Shown piece after piece: positions 36,460 to 45,569 of a stretch of 64,000 nucleotides of DNA. A program made the translations under genes and the position numbers. This DNA comes from Cellulosimicrobium protaetiae. GTDB taxonomy: Bacteria > Actinomycetota > Actinomycetes > Actinomycetales > Cellulomonadaceae. The stretch covers positions 4,092,001 to 4,156,000 of the forward strand of contig NZ_CP052757.1 in the NCBI RefSeq assembly GCF_009708005.2, given 5' to 3'. The stretch's first letter is position 1; every line of letters starts with the position of its first letter. The notes beneath the pieces were generated by a model that saw only the letters and a program-made list of their open reading frames with translations, made no database searches and was not told the DNA's origin.

Positions 36460-37869
36460 ATGCACGGCACGACACGCACCACCACGCTATCGCCTCCCCG
36501 GCACGGCAGACGCCGCGCCGGGACGCGCCGACGCCGGATCGCCGCGACGATGACCGGCGTCCTCGTCGCGTCGACCTCGGTGGTCGTCACGACGAGCGCC
36601 ACGGCCGCCCAGGACACCCTGCTCTCCCAGGGTGCGCTCACGGCGGCGTCGAGCTCGGAGTCCGGCGGCCTGGGTCCCCGGTTCGCGGTCGACGGCGACC
36701 GGTCCACCCGCTGGGCGAGCCAGCCGAGCGACGACCAGTGGATCCGCGTCGACCTCGGCGAGGCGCACGACCTCGACCGCGTCGTCCTCGACTGGGAGGC
36801 CGCGTACGGCAAGGACTTCACGCTCCAGGTGTCCTCGGACGGGCAGTCGTGGAGCACGGTCGCGACCGTGACCGACGGAGCGGGCGGCGTGCAGTCGTTC
36901 GACGTCGACACGACGGGACGCTACGTCCAGCTCGTCGCGACCGAGCGCGGCACCCAGTACGGGTATTCGCTCTTCGAGCTCCAGGTGTTCGGCGACGGCG
37001 ACGCGCCCGACCCCGAGGAGCCTCCGGAGTGGGACGACGAGGTCACGCACCACGAGTTCCAGGCGAACTGCTCGTTCTCGCACTTTCTGCCGGACGACCC
37101 GATCGTCCTCCCGGGGCAGCCCGGGCGGTCGCACCTGCACACGTTCGTCGGCAACCGCGTGACGGACGCGTTCACCGTGCCGGAGGACCTGTTCGAGAAC
37201 ACCGACTCGACGTGCACGGTCCCGCAGGACCACTCGTCGTACTGGTTCCCCGCGATCGAGAAGAACGGGGTACCGATCGAGCCCGACATCCCCATGACGA
37301 TCTACTACAAGTCGGGGATCGACGACTACACCAAGGTCAAGCCCTTCCCGCCCGGCCTGCGGTTCGTCGCGGGCGACATGATGGCGACCTACGACGAGTT
37401 CCGGACGGCGCCGGGCGCCGTCGAGGGCTGGGAGTGCGGCGACATCTCGAAGAGCTGGGACATCCCGGCCCACTGCCCCGAAGGCACGCAGCTCAACATC
37501 CGCTACCAGGCACCCAGCTGCTGGGACGGCATGCACCTGTCGCCCGACGCGTCCGCGCACATGGGCCACGGCGCGCACATGGCGTACCCCGTGGACGGGC
37601 AGTGCCCGATGACGCACCCGATCGCGGTCCCGATGATCGAGTTCAAGATCGCGTGGCCGGTGAGCGGCGACATGTCCGACGTGCGGCTCGTCAGCGGCTC
37701 CGACCAGTCGTGGCACTACGACTTCATCAACGGCTGGGAGCCCGGGGTGCTGGAGCGCCTCGTGGAGCACTGCATCAACGGCGGGCTCCAGTGCAACCCG
37801 CGCGGGTACGACCTCTACAAGCCGCACCGCGGCACCGTCCTCGACGAGAACTACCAGCTCGTCGGCTGA
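36460..37869 (+). CDS. secreted discoidin-DUF1996 protein
   Basis: 469 residues. Long basic signal peptide (RRRRIAATMTGVLVASTSVV, cleavage near ATAA), discoidin domain at about 50-180 (GRYVQLVATERGTQYGYSLF), acidic linker, then DUF1996. The latter keeps RSHLHTFVGN, CTVPQDHSSYWFPAIEKNG, QAPSCWDGMHLSPD and SWHYDFINGWEPG, with several His and Cys that may bind metal or form disulfides. DUF1996 proteins are secreted by fungi and actinobacteria; the reaction is unknown. Placement between a hydrolase and a beta-helix protein suggests polysaccharide binding or cleavage. GAAGGAGGA precedes the ATG. Confidence 0.82.
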   Translation: MHGTTRTTTLSPPRHGRRRAGTRRRRIAATMTGVLVASTSVVVTTSATAAQDTLLSQGALTAASSSESGGLGPRFAVDGDRSTRWASQPSDDQWIRVDLGEAHDLDRVVLDWEAAYGKDFTLQVSSDGQSWSTVATVTDGAGGVQSFDVDTTGRYVQLVATERGTQYGYSLFELQVFGDGDAPDPEEPPEWDDEVTHHEFQANCSFSHFLPDDPIVLPGQPGRSHLHTFVGNRVTDAFTVPEDLFENTDSTCTVPQDHSSYWFPAIEKNGVPIEPDIPMTIYYKSGIDDYTKVKPFPPGLRFVAGDMMATYDEFRTAPGAVEGWECGDISKSWDIPAHCPEGTQLNIRYQAPSCWDGMHLSPDASAHMGHGAHMAYPVDGQCPMTHPIAVPMIEFKIAWPVSGDMSDVRLVSGSDQSWHYDFINGWEPGVLERLVEHCINGGLQCNPRGYDLYKPHRGTVLDENYQLVG

Positions 37870-37884
37870 CACCCCACCGCCCGA

Positions 37885-37922
37885 CGGGCGCGGCGTCGTC
37901 GAGCACGACGGCGCCGCGCCCG
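37885..37922 (+). terminator. hairpin after the DUF1996 gene
   Basis: Arms 37885-37900 and 37907-37922 pair over 16 bp with one G-T wobble (CGGGCGCGGCGTCGTC), loop GAGCAC. Confidence 0.75.
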
Positions 37923-37971
37923 GGCACGGTCGTGCCCGTGGCACGGCCCCCGACCCGAAGAAGGCAGGACC

Positions 37972-40608
37972 ATGCATCTCCGACCCACGGCCAGGCTCCG
38001 CCTGGCCTCCCTCGCCGCCGGGGTGACCGCGGCGTGCGTCGCGGCACCGCTCGTGGCGGCCGCGGCTCCCGTCGCCGCCGCGGCGGACCCCGTCAACCTC
38101 TCGCAGGGCAAGCCCGCGACCGCGTCGAGCGTCCAGGGCGACTACGTCGCCACGCGGGCCGTCGACGGCGACCTGAACACCCGCTGGAGCAGCGAGTTCG
38201 CCGAGGGCCAGTGGCTCCAGGTCGACCTCGGCCAGGTCTCGACGCTCACGTCCGTCGCCCTGAGCTGGGAGGGCGCGTACGGCAAGGGCTTCCGCATCGA
38301 GGCGTCCGACGACGGCACCACCTGGCGCACCCTGCGCACCGTGACCGACGGCACGGGAGGGCAGCAGACGCTGCCCGTGTCCGGGACCGGGCGCTACGTG
38401 CGCGTGCTCGGCACCGAGCGAGGCACCGGCTACGGCTACTCGCTCTGGGAGCTCCAGGTGTTCGGCACGCCCGGGACCGACGGCGGCCCGGTCGACCCGG
38501 GCGGTCCCGACGATCCGGGCGACCCGACCGGTGACGACTGCACGACGAACGCCGCGCTCGGGAAGGCGGCGACGGCGTCGTCCGCCGAGGGCGCGTACGC
38601 CGCGGGCCTCGCGGTGGACGGCAAGGCCGACACGCGCTGGAGCAGCGAGTTCTCCGACACGCAGTGGCTGCAGGTCGACCTGGGCTCGATCCAGCCCGTG
38701 TGCGGCATCGAGATCGACTGGGAGGGTGCGTACGGCAAGGGGTTCCGCGTCGAGACGTCCGACGACGGCGACCTGTGGCGCACGCTGCGCACGGTCACCG
38801 ACGGGACTGGCGGCAAGCAGGTTCTCGACGTCACAGGCTCGGGGCGCTACGTCCGGCTCGTCGGGACCGAGCGCGGAACCGGCTGGGGCTACTCGATCTG
38901 GGAGCTGCGCGTGCTGACAGGCGACGGGACCGGGAACCCCGGCACGGGCGAGCCGATCGAGGGCGGCGGTGACCTCGGGCCGAACGTGCACGTGTTCGGC
39001 CCCGGCACCCCGGTCGCCGAGATCCAGGCCGCCGTCGACGCGGCGTACGCGGCGCAGGAGGAGAGCCAGTTCGGCCTGCGCCGCGACCAGTTCCTGTTCG
39101 AGCCCGGCACGTACCCGGTGCACGTCAACGTCGGCTTCAACACCGCGGTCAACGGTCTCGGCCAGGACCCGGACGACGTGAACATCACCGGTGGCGTCTG
39201 GGCCGACGCCGAGTGGTTCGAGGGGAACGCGACGCAGAACTTCTGGCGCTCCATCGAGAACCTCGCCGTCACCCCGACCGGCGGCGACATGCGCTGGGCC
39301 GTCTCGCAGGCCGCGCCCATGCGTCGCATCCACGTCCGGGGCAACCTCATGCTGCACTCGTCGCGCTACGGGTGGGCGTCGGGCGGCTTCACGGCCGACT
39401 CGATCGTCGACGGCCAGGTGCGTGGCTACACCCAGCAGCAGTGGTACACCCGCGACTCGACGCTCACGGGCGGGTGGGACGGCACGCTGTGGAACATGGT
39501 GTTCTCCGGCACCGAGAACGCCCCGCCGACGACGTTCCCCGAGCCCGCCGTCACGACGCTCGACACCACCGGCACGGTCCGCGAGAAGCCGTACCTCTAC
39601 CTCGACGGCGACGACTACGCGGTCTTCGTCCCGTCGCTGCGCGAGGGCACGCGCGGCGCGACGTGGAAGAACGGCTCCACCCCCGGCACGTCGATCCCGC
39701 TCGACGAGTTCTACGTCGCGCAGCCGGGCGACGCCGCCGACCACATCAACGCCGCGCTCGACCAGGGGCTGAACCTCCTGCTCACACCCGGCGTCTACCA
39801 CCTCGACGAGACGATCGAGGTGAACCGCGCGGACACGGTCGTGCTCGGCCTCGGCTACGCGACCATCGTGCCCACCGCCGGGCAGACGGCGCTCCAGGTC
39901 GGCGACGTCGACGGCGTCCGGGTCGCGAGCGTCCTGTTCGACGCCGGGGCGGCCGAGTCCCCGAGCATGCTCACCGTGGGCACCGAGGGCTCGACCGCGG
40001 ACCACTCGGACGACCCGATCTCGATCCACGACGTGTTCGTGCGTGTGGGCGGCGCGCACGCGGGGAAGGTGGACAGCGCGATCGTCATCAACGCGGACGA
40101 CACGATCATCGACCACATCTGGTCCTGGCGCGGGGACCACGGTGAAGGCATCGGCTGGGACGTCAACACGGCGGACTACGGTCTGGTCGTCAACGGTGAC
40201 GACGTCGACGGCTACGGCCTCTTCGTCGAGCACTACCAGAAGTACAACACCCTGTGGAACGGCGAGCGCGGGCGCACGATCTTCTACCAGAACGAGCTCC
40301 CGTACGACCCGCCGAACCAGGCCGCGTGGAACCACGACGGCATCCGCGGGTGGGCCGCGTACAAGGTCGCGGACGACGTGAAGTTCCACGAGGCGTGGGG
40401 CCTGGGCTCGTACTGCGTGTTCACGTCCGACGCGTCGATCGTCTCCGACAACGGGTTCGAGGTCCCGGTCACCCCTGGCGTCAAGATGCACTCGCTCCTG
40501 ACCGTCTCGCTCGGCGGGGTGGGCACGTACGAGCACGTCATCAACGGCGTCGGCCCCCGCGCGAGCGGCGTCGAGACGATCCCCGCGAAGGTCGTCAGCT
40601 ACCCGTAG
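37972..40608 (+). CDS. secreted protein with two discoidin domains and a right-handed beta-helix
   Basis: 878 residues. Signal peptide with hydrophobic LASLAAGVTAACVAAPLVAA; two discoidin domains (about 40-165 and 185-310), both ending in the GRYVRLVGTERGTGWGYS type motif. The rest (about 325-878) is a beta-helix with QFGLRRDQFLFEPGTYPVHV, WAVSQAAPMRRIHVRGN, TREKPYL-like VREKPYLYLDGDD, DHIWSWRGDHGEGIGWDVNT and NGERGRTIFYQNELPYDPP. Such two-part helices resemble GH55 beta-1,3-glucanases and pectate-lyase-like folds. Catalytic residues are not certain. Transcribed with the two preceding secreted genes. Confidence 0.75.
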   Translation: MHLRPTARLRLASLAAGVTAACVAAPLVAAAAPVAAAADPVNLSQGKPATASSVQGDYVATRAVDGDLNTRWSSEFAEGQWLQVDLGQVSTLTSVALSWEGAYGKGFRIEASDDGTTWRTLRTVTDGTGGQQTLPVSGTGRYVRVLGTERGTGYGYSLWELQVFGTPGTDGGPVDPGGPDDPGDPTGDDCTTNAALGKAATASSAEGAYAAGLAVDGKADTRWSSEFSDTQWLQVDLGSIQPVCGIEIDWEGAYGKGFRVETSDDGDLWRTLRTVTDGTGGKQVLDVTGSGRYVRLVGTERGTGWGYSIWELRVLTGDGTGNPGTGEPIEGGGDLGPNVHVFGPGTPVAEIQAAVDAAYAAQEESQFGLRRDQFLFEPGTYPVHVNVGFNTAVNGLGQDPDDVNITGGVWADAEWFEGNATQNFWRSIENLAVTPTGGDMRWAVSQAAPMRRIHVRGNLMLHSSRYGWASGGFTADSIVDGQVRGYTQQQWYTRDSTLTGGWDGTLWNMVFSGTENAPPTTFPEPAVTTLDTTGTVREKPYLYLDGDDYAVFVPSLREGTRGATWKNGSTPGTSIPLDEFYVAQPGDAADHINAALDQGLNLLLTPGVYHLDETIEVNRADTVVLGLGYATIVPTAGQTALQVGDVDGVRVASVLFDAGAAESPSMLTVGTEGSTADHSDDPISIHDVFVRVGGAHAGKVDSAIVINADDTIIDHIWSWRGDHGEGIGWDVNTADYGLVVNGDDVDGYGLFVEHYQKYNTLWNGERGRTIFYQNELPYDPPNQAAWNHDGIRGWAAYKVADDVKFHEAWGLGSYCVFTSDASIVSDNGFEVPVTPGVKMHSLLTVSLGGVGTYEHVINGVGPRASGVETIPAKVVSYP

Positions 40609-40630
40609 GCCGTTGCGTCGGGTGGTGGCT

Positions 40631-40702
40631 GGTCACCCCCGGCCCGACACCTCCACGGAGGCCCGTCGTCCGGTCACCTCCGGCCCGACACCTCCGCGGA
40701 GG
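40631..40702 (+). repeat. 31-bp direct repeat, two copies
   Basis: GGTCACC(C/T)CCGGCCCGACAC followed by CTCC(A/G)CGGAGG occurs at 40631-40661 and 40672-40702, two differences. The second runs into hairpin C. Confidence 0.75.
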
Positions 40703-40778
40703 GCGGGGCGGGTCTACCATCCGCCGCTCGTTCCTCGCGGCTCCCGCCAGGCCCGCCACGACCCGCCCCGCCCTCCGC
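40696..40778 (+). repeat. conserved-loop hairpin, copy C
   Basis: Arms GCGGAGGGCGGGGCGGGTC (40696-40714) and its exact complement at 40760-40778 enclose the same 45-nt loop as copy B (40715-40759). CGGCGTCG and CTCGCCTCGGGCG follow, as after copies A and B. Confidence 0.9.
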
Positions 40779-40959
40779 TCCGGCGTCGGACCTCGTCCTG
40801 GCCCTCGCCTCGGGCGTCGGTCCAGGACGTAGGTCGTCGGGCGTCGGGCAGCCACGGCACGGCCGTCGCCCGCGACCCGGCGCGGTATCCGGAGCGGTGG
40901 CCGGATCGACGGCGACGCACCCCGACCATCACTGCTGAACTTCGGCGACTGACGCCTGA

Positions 40960-41017
40960 CGAGATGCGAGTTGTTGCCCCTCCCCGGACCAAGATGGGGG
41001 CCACAACTCGCATCTCG
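40960..41017. terminator. 15-bp perfect hairpin, possible terminator
   Basis: Arms CGAGATGCGAGTTGT (40960-40974) and ACAACTCGCATCTCG (41003-41017) pair perfectly, then after one mismatch five more pairs (GCCCC/GGGGC). Similar in kind to the AT-richer hairpin at 8376, also between convergent genes. Confidence 0.65.
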
Positions 41018-41183
41018 CGTCTCGGCGTCGGGGCCGCCGGTCCGGCGGCGAGCCGCGCGCCGGCCTCGCGCAGCGCGAGAGGCGTCCGCCGACCACCCAG
41101 TCGAGTCGCCCGGCGCCCGGTACCACCACGACGACGTCCCGCAACGCGCGCGTCCGCGGTCACCCCGGTGAGACGGACGGGGA

Positions 41184-41288
41184 GGTCGGGTGGAGCGAGG
41201 GGCGGGGCGGGTCGTGGTGGGACTGGCGGGAGCCGCGAGGGACGAGCGGCGGATGGTAGACCCGCCCCGCCCCTCGCTTCACCCGACC
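41184..41288 (-). repeat. conserved-loop hairpin, copy D
   Basis: Arms 41184-41213 and 41259-41288 pair over 30 bp with one G-T. The 45-nt loop (41214-41258), read on the minus strand, begins TACCATCCGCCGCTCGTCCC and differs from B/C at only a few bases. Stem core GGGGCGGGGCGGGTC is shared with C but not with A/B. Confidence 0.9.
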
Positions 41289-41363
41289 GGACGCGACCCG
41301 AACCACCCGACCGGACGCGACCCGAAGCACCCGACCGGACACGACCCCAACCACCCGACCCAC
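41279..41363 (+). repeat. 24-bp tandem repeat, about 3.5 copies
   Basis: CACCCGACCGGACGCGACCC plus four bases repeats with period 24, last copies diverged (GGACACGACCCC, then CACCCGACCCACGG). Adjacent to the stop side of the fabH-like gene. Confidence 0.8.
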
Positions 41364-41389
41364 GGAACCGGCCAGGCGCCAAACCCACG

Positions 41390-42436
41390 TCAGCGCGCGG
41401 GCGTCTCCACGACCTGGCCCGCCCAGGCGAACCCACCGCCGAAGCCGAAGAGCAGTGCCGGGACGCCCGCGGGGATCTTGCCGGCGTGCCACCACTTGGA
41501 GAGGCCCAGCGGGATGGACGCGGCGGACGTGTTGCCCGACTCGACGATGTCGGTGACGACGATCTTGGAGTCGAGCCCGAGCGACTTCGCGAGGGGCTCG
41601 ATGATGCGCAGGTTCGCCTGGTGCGCGACGAGCACCTCGATCTCGTCGAGCGACACGCCGGAGCGCTCCACGACGGAGCGCGCGCGGTCGGCGGCGCGCG
41701 TGATGGCCCACTTGAAGACGGCGCGGCCGTCCTGGGCGAACGTGTCGGCGGGCGACTCGATGAGCACGGCGGGCGTGAGGTCGGGCTCGGAGCCCCAGGT
41801 CACGGGCCCGACGCCGGGCTCGTCCGTCGCGCGCAGCACGGCCGCGCCCGCCCCGTCGGCCGTGAGGATGCACGTGCTGCGGTCGGTCCAGTCGGTGAAC
41901 GCGGTGAGCTTCTCCGCGCCGATCACGACGGCCGTGCGCGCCGAGCCGGCACGGATCGCCTGGTCCGCGAGCCCGACGGAGTGGGCGAACCCGGAGCACG
42001 CGACGTTGACGTCGAGCACGGCGGGCCCGACGACGCCGCGCAGGTCGAGCTCGGACGCCTCCTCGGGCGTCGACCGACCGGGCATGACGCCGGTGCGCAG
42101 GTGGTAGGCGACGCGACCCGCCGTGTTGGGCGAGCGGTCGGTCGCGGTCGCCGTCGCGACGATCACGAGGTCGATCTCGGCGGGGTCCACTCCCGCGTCG
42201 TCGAGCGCGTGGCGCGCTGCTGCGGTCGCCATGTCGGCGACCGTCGTGTCGTCGTCGGCGACGTGCCGCGTGACGATCCCCGTCCGCGAGCGGATCCACT
42301 CGTCGTCGGTCTCGACGAGCTGCGCGATGTCGTCGTTCGTCAGCGTCTTCTCGGGCTGGAAGTGACCGAGGCCGACGATGCGCGACCCGGCCGCGCCGGT
42401 GGCGGGAGTGAGCATGAGGTCGATCATGTCACGCAC
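41390..42436 (-). CDS. fabH: beta-ketoacyl-ACP synthase III (FabH-like)
   Basis: 348 residues from GTG at 42436; ATGs at 42427 and 42415 are also possible. Thiolase fold with the FabH triad: Cys in DVNVACSGFAHSVGL, His in VLVAHQANLRIIEPLAKSL, Asn in IVESGNTSAASIPL. Early motif TDDEWIRSRTGIVTRH is typical. It condenses an acyl-CoA with malonyl-ACP to start fatty-acid chains or makes a secondary product. Not beside other fab genes, so a stand-alone paralogue is possible. Confidence 0.87.
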   Translation of the reverse strand: MRDMIDLMLTPATGAAGSRIVGLGHFQPEKTLTNDDIAQLVETDDEWIRSRTGIVTRHVADDDTTVADMATAAARHALDDAGVDPAEIDLVIVATATATDRSPNTAGRVAYHLRTGVMPGRSTPEEASELDLRGVVGPAVLDVNVACSGFAHSVGLADQAIRAGSARTAVVIGAEKLTAFTDWTDRSTCILTADGAGAAVLRATDEPGVGPVTWGSEPDLTPAVLIESPADTFAQDGRAVFKWAITRAADRARSVVERSGVSLDEIEVLVAHQANLRIIEPLAKSLGLDSKIVVTDIVESGNTSAASIPLGLSKWWHAGKIPAGVPALLFGFGGGFAWAGQVVETPAR

Positions 42437-42467
42437 CCGGGCGCACCCTGACCGAGGCGTCCGGGGG

Positions 42468-44018
42468 TCAGGTGACCGTGCCGAGCTGCCACGGGACGAA
42501 CTCCTCGCCGCCGAGGTCGAGCTCCTCGCTCGCCGTCTCCTCGCCCGAGGCGACGGCGAGGATGCGCGCGAAGATCTCGTCGCCCACCTCCTCGAGGGTC
42601 GCGACGCCGTCGACGATCCTCCCGCAGTCGATGTCCACGTCGTCGCCCATGCGGGCGTACAGCTCGCTGTTGGTCCCGAGCTTGATGCTCGGGGTGGGCT
42701 TGCAGCCGAACACCGACCCGCGGCCCGTCGTGAAGCACACGACGGTCGCGCCGCCCGCGACGAGGCCCGTGACGGAGACGGGGTCGTAGCCGGGGGTGTC
42801 CATGAAGACGAAGCCCGGGGTGTCGAGCGGCTCGGCGTACTCGTGCACCGCGGCGAGGTCGGCCTGCCCGCCCTTCGCGACGGCGCCGAGCGACTTCTCG
42901 AGGATCGTCGTCAGGCCGCCGGCCTTGTTGCCGGGCGACGGGTTGTTGTCGAGCGTGCCGCCGCCCGCGGCGGCGTAGCCCTGCCACCACTCGAGCCGGT
43001 CGAGCAGGCGCTGCCCGACCTCGGGCGTCACGGCGCGGCGCGTGAGCAGGTGCTCGGCACCGAACACCTCGGGCGTCTCCGCGAGCGCCGACGTGCCGCC
43101 GTACGCGACGAGGCGGTCGGACGCGATCCCGAGCGCGGGGTTCGCGGTGATGCCGGAGTAGCCGTCGGAGCCGCCGCAGTTGAGCCCGAGCACGAGCTCG
43201 GCGACGTCGCGGTCGGTGCGCTCCCAGCGCGCGTCGATCTCCTCCACCATCTCGCGCACCGCCTCGACGCCGGCGCGCACGGTCGCCCGCACGCCGCCGG
43301 TCTCCTGGATGGTCAGGGTGCGCACGACCGTGTCCGGCGACAGGTCGGCCCCGGCGAGCACGGTGTCGACGGCGATCATCTCGCAGCCGAGGCCGAGCAC
43401 GAGGACGCCCGTGACGTTGGGGTGGGCCGCATACCCGCGCAGCGTGCGCAGGAGCACCTGCGCGCCCTCGCTCGTCGGCACGAGGCCGCAGCCCGACTGG
43501 TGCGTGAGGGCGACGACGCCGTGGACGTCGTCGTAGGCGTCGAGCGCGACGCCGCGGAACTGGTCGGCGATCATGCGAGCCGTGCTCGCGGAACAGTTGA
43601 CCGAGGTGAGGATCGCGACGTAGCTGCGCGTGCCCGTCGTCCCGTTCGCGCGGCGGTAGCCGCGGAACGTCGGGCGAGGTCCGGGCGGCGCGGCCAGCGG
43701 GGTGTGCACGGTGGCGAGCTCGTGCTCGCGCTCCCCCGGCGCGTACCCGAGGTTCTGCGTGTGCACGTGCTCGCCCGCACGGACGTCGCGCGTCGCGACC
43801 CCGATGACCTGCCCGTACTTGCGCACGGGACCGCCTGCGGGGACGTCCCGCAGGGCGACCTTGTGCCCGCGCGGGACGGCGTCGAGCACGTCGACGGCGC
43901 CGCCCCCGGCGACCTCGACGACGTCGCCCGGCGCGAGGTCGCGCGTCGCGACGGCGACGTCGTCCTCGGGGCGCAGGACGAGCACGGGCGCGTCGGTCGC
44001 GCGCGCGGCCGTCGTCAC
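42468..44018 (-). CDS. uxaA: altronate dehydratase (UxaA family)
   Basis: 516 residues. N-terminal SAF-type domain (about 10-100) followed by the long UxaA/GarD C-terminal part with SVNCSASTARMIADQF, LTHQSGCGLVPTSEGAQVLL, VLGLNCGGSDGYSGITANPA and PTPSIKLGTNSELYARM. Dehydrates D-altronate to 2-keto-3-deoxygluconate in galacturonate catabolism. GTG at 44018 overlaps the Gfo/Idh stop by 4 bp. Complements uxuA and uxuB found 9-11 kb away. Confidence 0.9.
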   Translation of the reverse strand: MTTAARATDAPVLVLRPEDDVAVATRDLAPGDVVEVAGGGAVDVLDAVPRGHKVALRDVPAGGPVRKYGQVIGVATRDVRAGEHVHTQNLGYAPGEREHELATVHTPLAAPPGPRPTFRGYRRANGTTGTRSYVAILTSVNCSASTARMIADQFRGVALDAYDDVHGVVALTHQSGCGLVPTSEGAQVLLRTLRGYAAHPNVTGVLVLGLGCEMIAVDTVLAGADLSPDTVVRTLTIQETGGVRATVRAGVEAVREMVEEIDARWERTDRDVAELVLGLNCGGSDGYSGITANPALGIASDRLVAYGGTSALAETPEVFGAEHLLTRRAVTPEVGQRLLDRLEWWQGYAAAGGGTLDNNPSPGNKAGGLTTILEKSLGAVAKGGQADLAAVHEYAEPLDTPGFVFMDTPGYDPVSVTGLVAGGATVVCFTTGRGSVFGCKPTPSIKLGTNSELYARMGDDVDIDCGRIVDGVATLEEVGDEIFARILAVASGEETASEELDLGGEEFVPWQLGTVT

Positions 44019-45436
44019 GACGGCACCGCCTCGGCGCGGACCGCCGCGGTGCGCTCGAGCGACACGCCGAGGTCGGCGGTGCGCACCACCTGGCCCGTCT
44101 CGAGCGACCGGTTCGCCGCCACGCCGACGGCGACGCTGCGCAGCCCGTCGACGTAGCCCGCGGCCCGCGCGAGCGGGTCGTCCCCCGGGCCTCGGAAGAC
44201 GTCGGCGAGGAGCAGCCGGTCGCCGCCCCCGTGGGAGCCCTCGCCCTCCTCGATGACGACCTCGCGCGCGGGCTCCCAGTGCCGCTGCACGACGAGCCGC
44301 GCACCGTAGGGCCGGACGTCGCTCGCCCCGGGGTCGTGCACGGCGCTCGGGTCGACCGCGGGGCGGCGCTTGCCGTCCGGCCCGAGGTCCGCGGCGGCGC
44401 GCCCGGACTCGACGTGGGCGCGCTCGACGACGTCGAGCTCGGCCCGTCCGCGCGTGCCGTTGACCGCGACGCGGTACCCCTCCCACGGGCTGTGCGCGGT
44501 GAGGGAGTAGGTGAGGGTCGCGCCGCGCCGGTAGCCGACCAGCGCGCCGATCGTGTCCTCGATGGTGACGCCGGGCGCGAACACGTCGCGGTCGCGGACG
44601 TAGCCGTCCTCGCCCTCGGCGTCGAGGTAGAGCGCGCGCAGGGTGTCGTCGGACGCGAGGTCGATCCCGAACGGGTCGTCCGGCGTGGCGTCGCGACCGA
44701 GGCCGGGACGGTCGCCCGGCGGCCGCCCCGCGCCGTCGTCTCCGTAGAAGCGGAGGCCGCCGCGGGCCGCGACCGTCTCGGGGACGTCGTCGATCCACCA
44801 GTTGACGAGGTCGAAGTGGTGGCTCGCCTTGTGCACCGCGAGGCCGCCCGACGCGGCCTTGTCGCGGTGCCACCGGCGGAAGTAGTCGGCGCCGTGGACC
44901 GTGTCGAGCAGCCACTCGAAGTGCACGGAGACGACGTCGCCGATCTCCCCCGAGGCGATCACGCGCCGCAGCGCGGTGTTGCGGGGCGAGTAGCGGTAGT
45001 TGAAGGTCACCGTGAGCGTCGCGGACGAGCGCTCCGCCGCGGCCCGGATGCGCGCCATCCCGGCGGCGTCCGTCGTGAGCGGCTTCTCGCACACGACGTC
45101 GACCCCGGCGTCCAGGGCGGCGACGACGTAGTCCGCGTGGGCGTGATCAGGCGTCGTCACGATCAGCGCGTCCACGGCCTGCTCGGCGAGCATGCGGCCG
45201 AGGTCGGACGGCTCGTAGCGCGGCAGCGGCACGAGGCCCGCGGCCTCGAGGCGGCGGTCGTACCACGCGGCGCGCACGGGGTTGGGCTCGCACCACGCGA
45301 CCAGGTGCCCGTCCTCGCGGTGCTCGCCGAGCAGCGCGTCGACGAACATGCGCGCGCGGTGCCCGGTGCCGGCGACGGCGTAGCGCCGGGGGCTGGTCGT
45401 GGCGAGCTCGGTCGGGGTGGTGCCGGGGTGGTGCAC
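44015..45436 (-). CDS. Gfo/Idh/MocA-family oxidoreductase
   Basis: 473 residues. Rossmann fold RRYAVAGTGHRARMFVDALL, then TTPDHAHADYVVAALDAGVD and the family motif CEKPLTTD. The substrate domain has FNYRYSPRNTALRRVIASGE and HKASHHFDLVNWWIDDVPE. GTG at 45436. Longer than average for the family, of the type with an extended C-terminal domain. Couples to altronate dehydratase and lies downstream of an ABC importer, so it probably oxidises an imported sugar acid or modified sugar. Confidence 0.85.
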   Translation of the reverse strand: MHHPGTTPTELATTSPRRYAVAGTGHRARMFVDALLGEHREDGHLVAWCEPNPVRAAWYDRRLEAAGLVPLPRYEPSDLGRMLAEQAVDALIVTTPDHAHADYVVAALDAGVDVVCEKPLTTDAAGMARIRAAAERSSATLTVTFNYRYSPRNTALRRVIASGEIGDVVSVHFEWLLDTVHGADYFRRWHRDKAASGGLAVHKASHHFDLVNWWIDDVPETVAARGGLRFYGDDGAGRPPGDRPGLGRDATPDDPFGIDLASDDTLRALYLDAEGEDGYVRDRDVFAPGVTIEDTIGALVGYRRGATLTYSLTAHSPWEGYRVAVNGTRGRAELDVVERAHVESGRAAADLGPDGKRRPAVDPSAVHDPGASDVRPYGARLVVQRHWEPAREVVIEEGEGSHGGGDRLLLADVFRGPGDDPLARAAGYVDGLRSVAVGVAANRSLETGQVVRTADLGVSLERTAAVRAEAVPS

Positions 45437-45509
45437 GGTCTGCGGTCCTCTCGGGTCCTGGGTCGCCGAGACGGTTCGGCGGGGCTGGGGTCGTTCCGGT
45501 GCGAGGCGT

Positions 45510-45547
45510 GGCCGGGCCGGTCCGTGGGGCGACGGACCGGCCCGGCC
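45510..45547 (-). terminator. hairpin after the importer binding-protein gene
   Basis: Perfect 16-bp stem GGCCGGGCCGGTCCGT (45510-45525) and ACGGACCGGCCCGGCC (45532-45547), loop of six. Located between the binding protein and the Gfo/Idh gene on the minus strand. Confidence 0.8.
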
Positions 45548-45569
45548 GGTCGGGGAGGCGGGCGGCGGG

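Larger units (their letters stand above)
40609..41389. repeat. gene-free region with two conserved-loop hairpins and other repeats
   Basis: 781 bp between the convergent beta-helix and fabH-like genes. It holds a 31-bp direct repeat, hairpin C (plus), a 15-bp-stem hairpin, hairpin D (minus) and a 24-bp tandem repeat. No TAGAACC unit is present. Layout again is array, hairpin, spacer, array but with different array sequences. I see no credible gene here. Confidence 0.8.

Noticed and set aside
36487-40536. 1349-codon minus-strand frame opposite the discoidin proteins
   Set aside because: Spans two real genes and the terminator between them; no recognisable domain.
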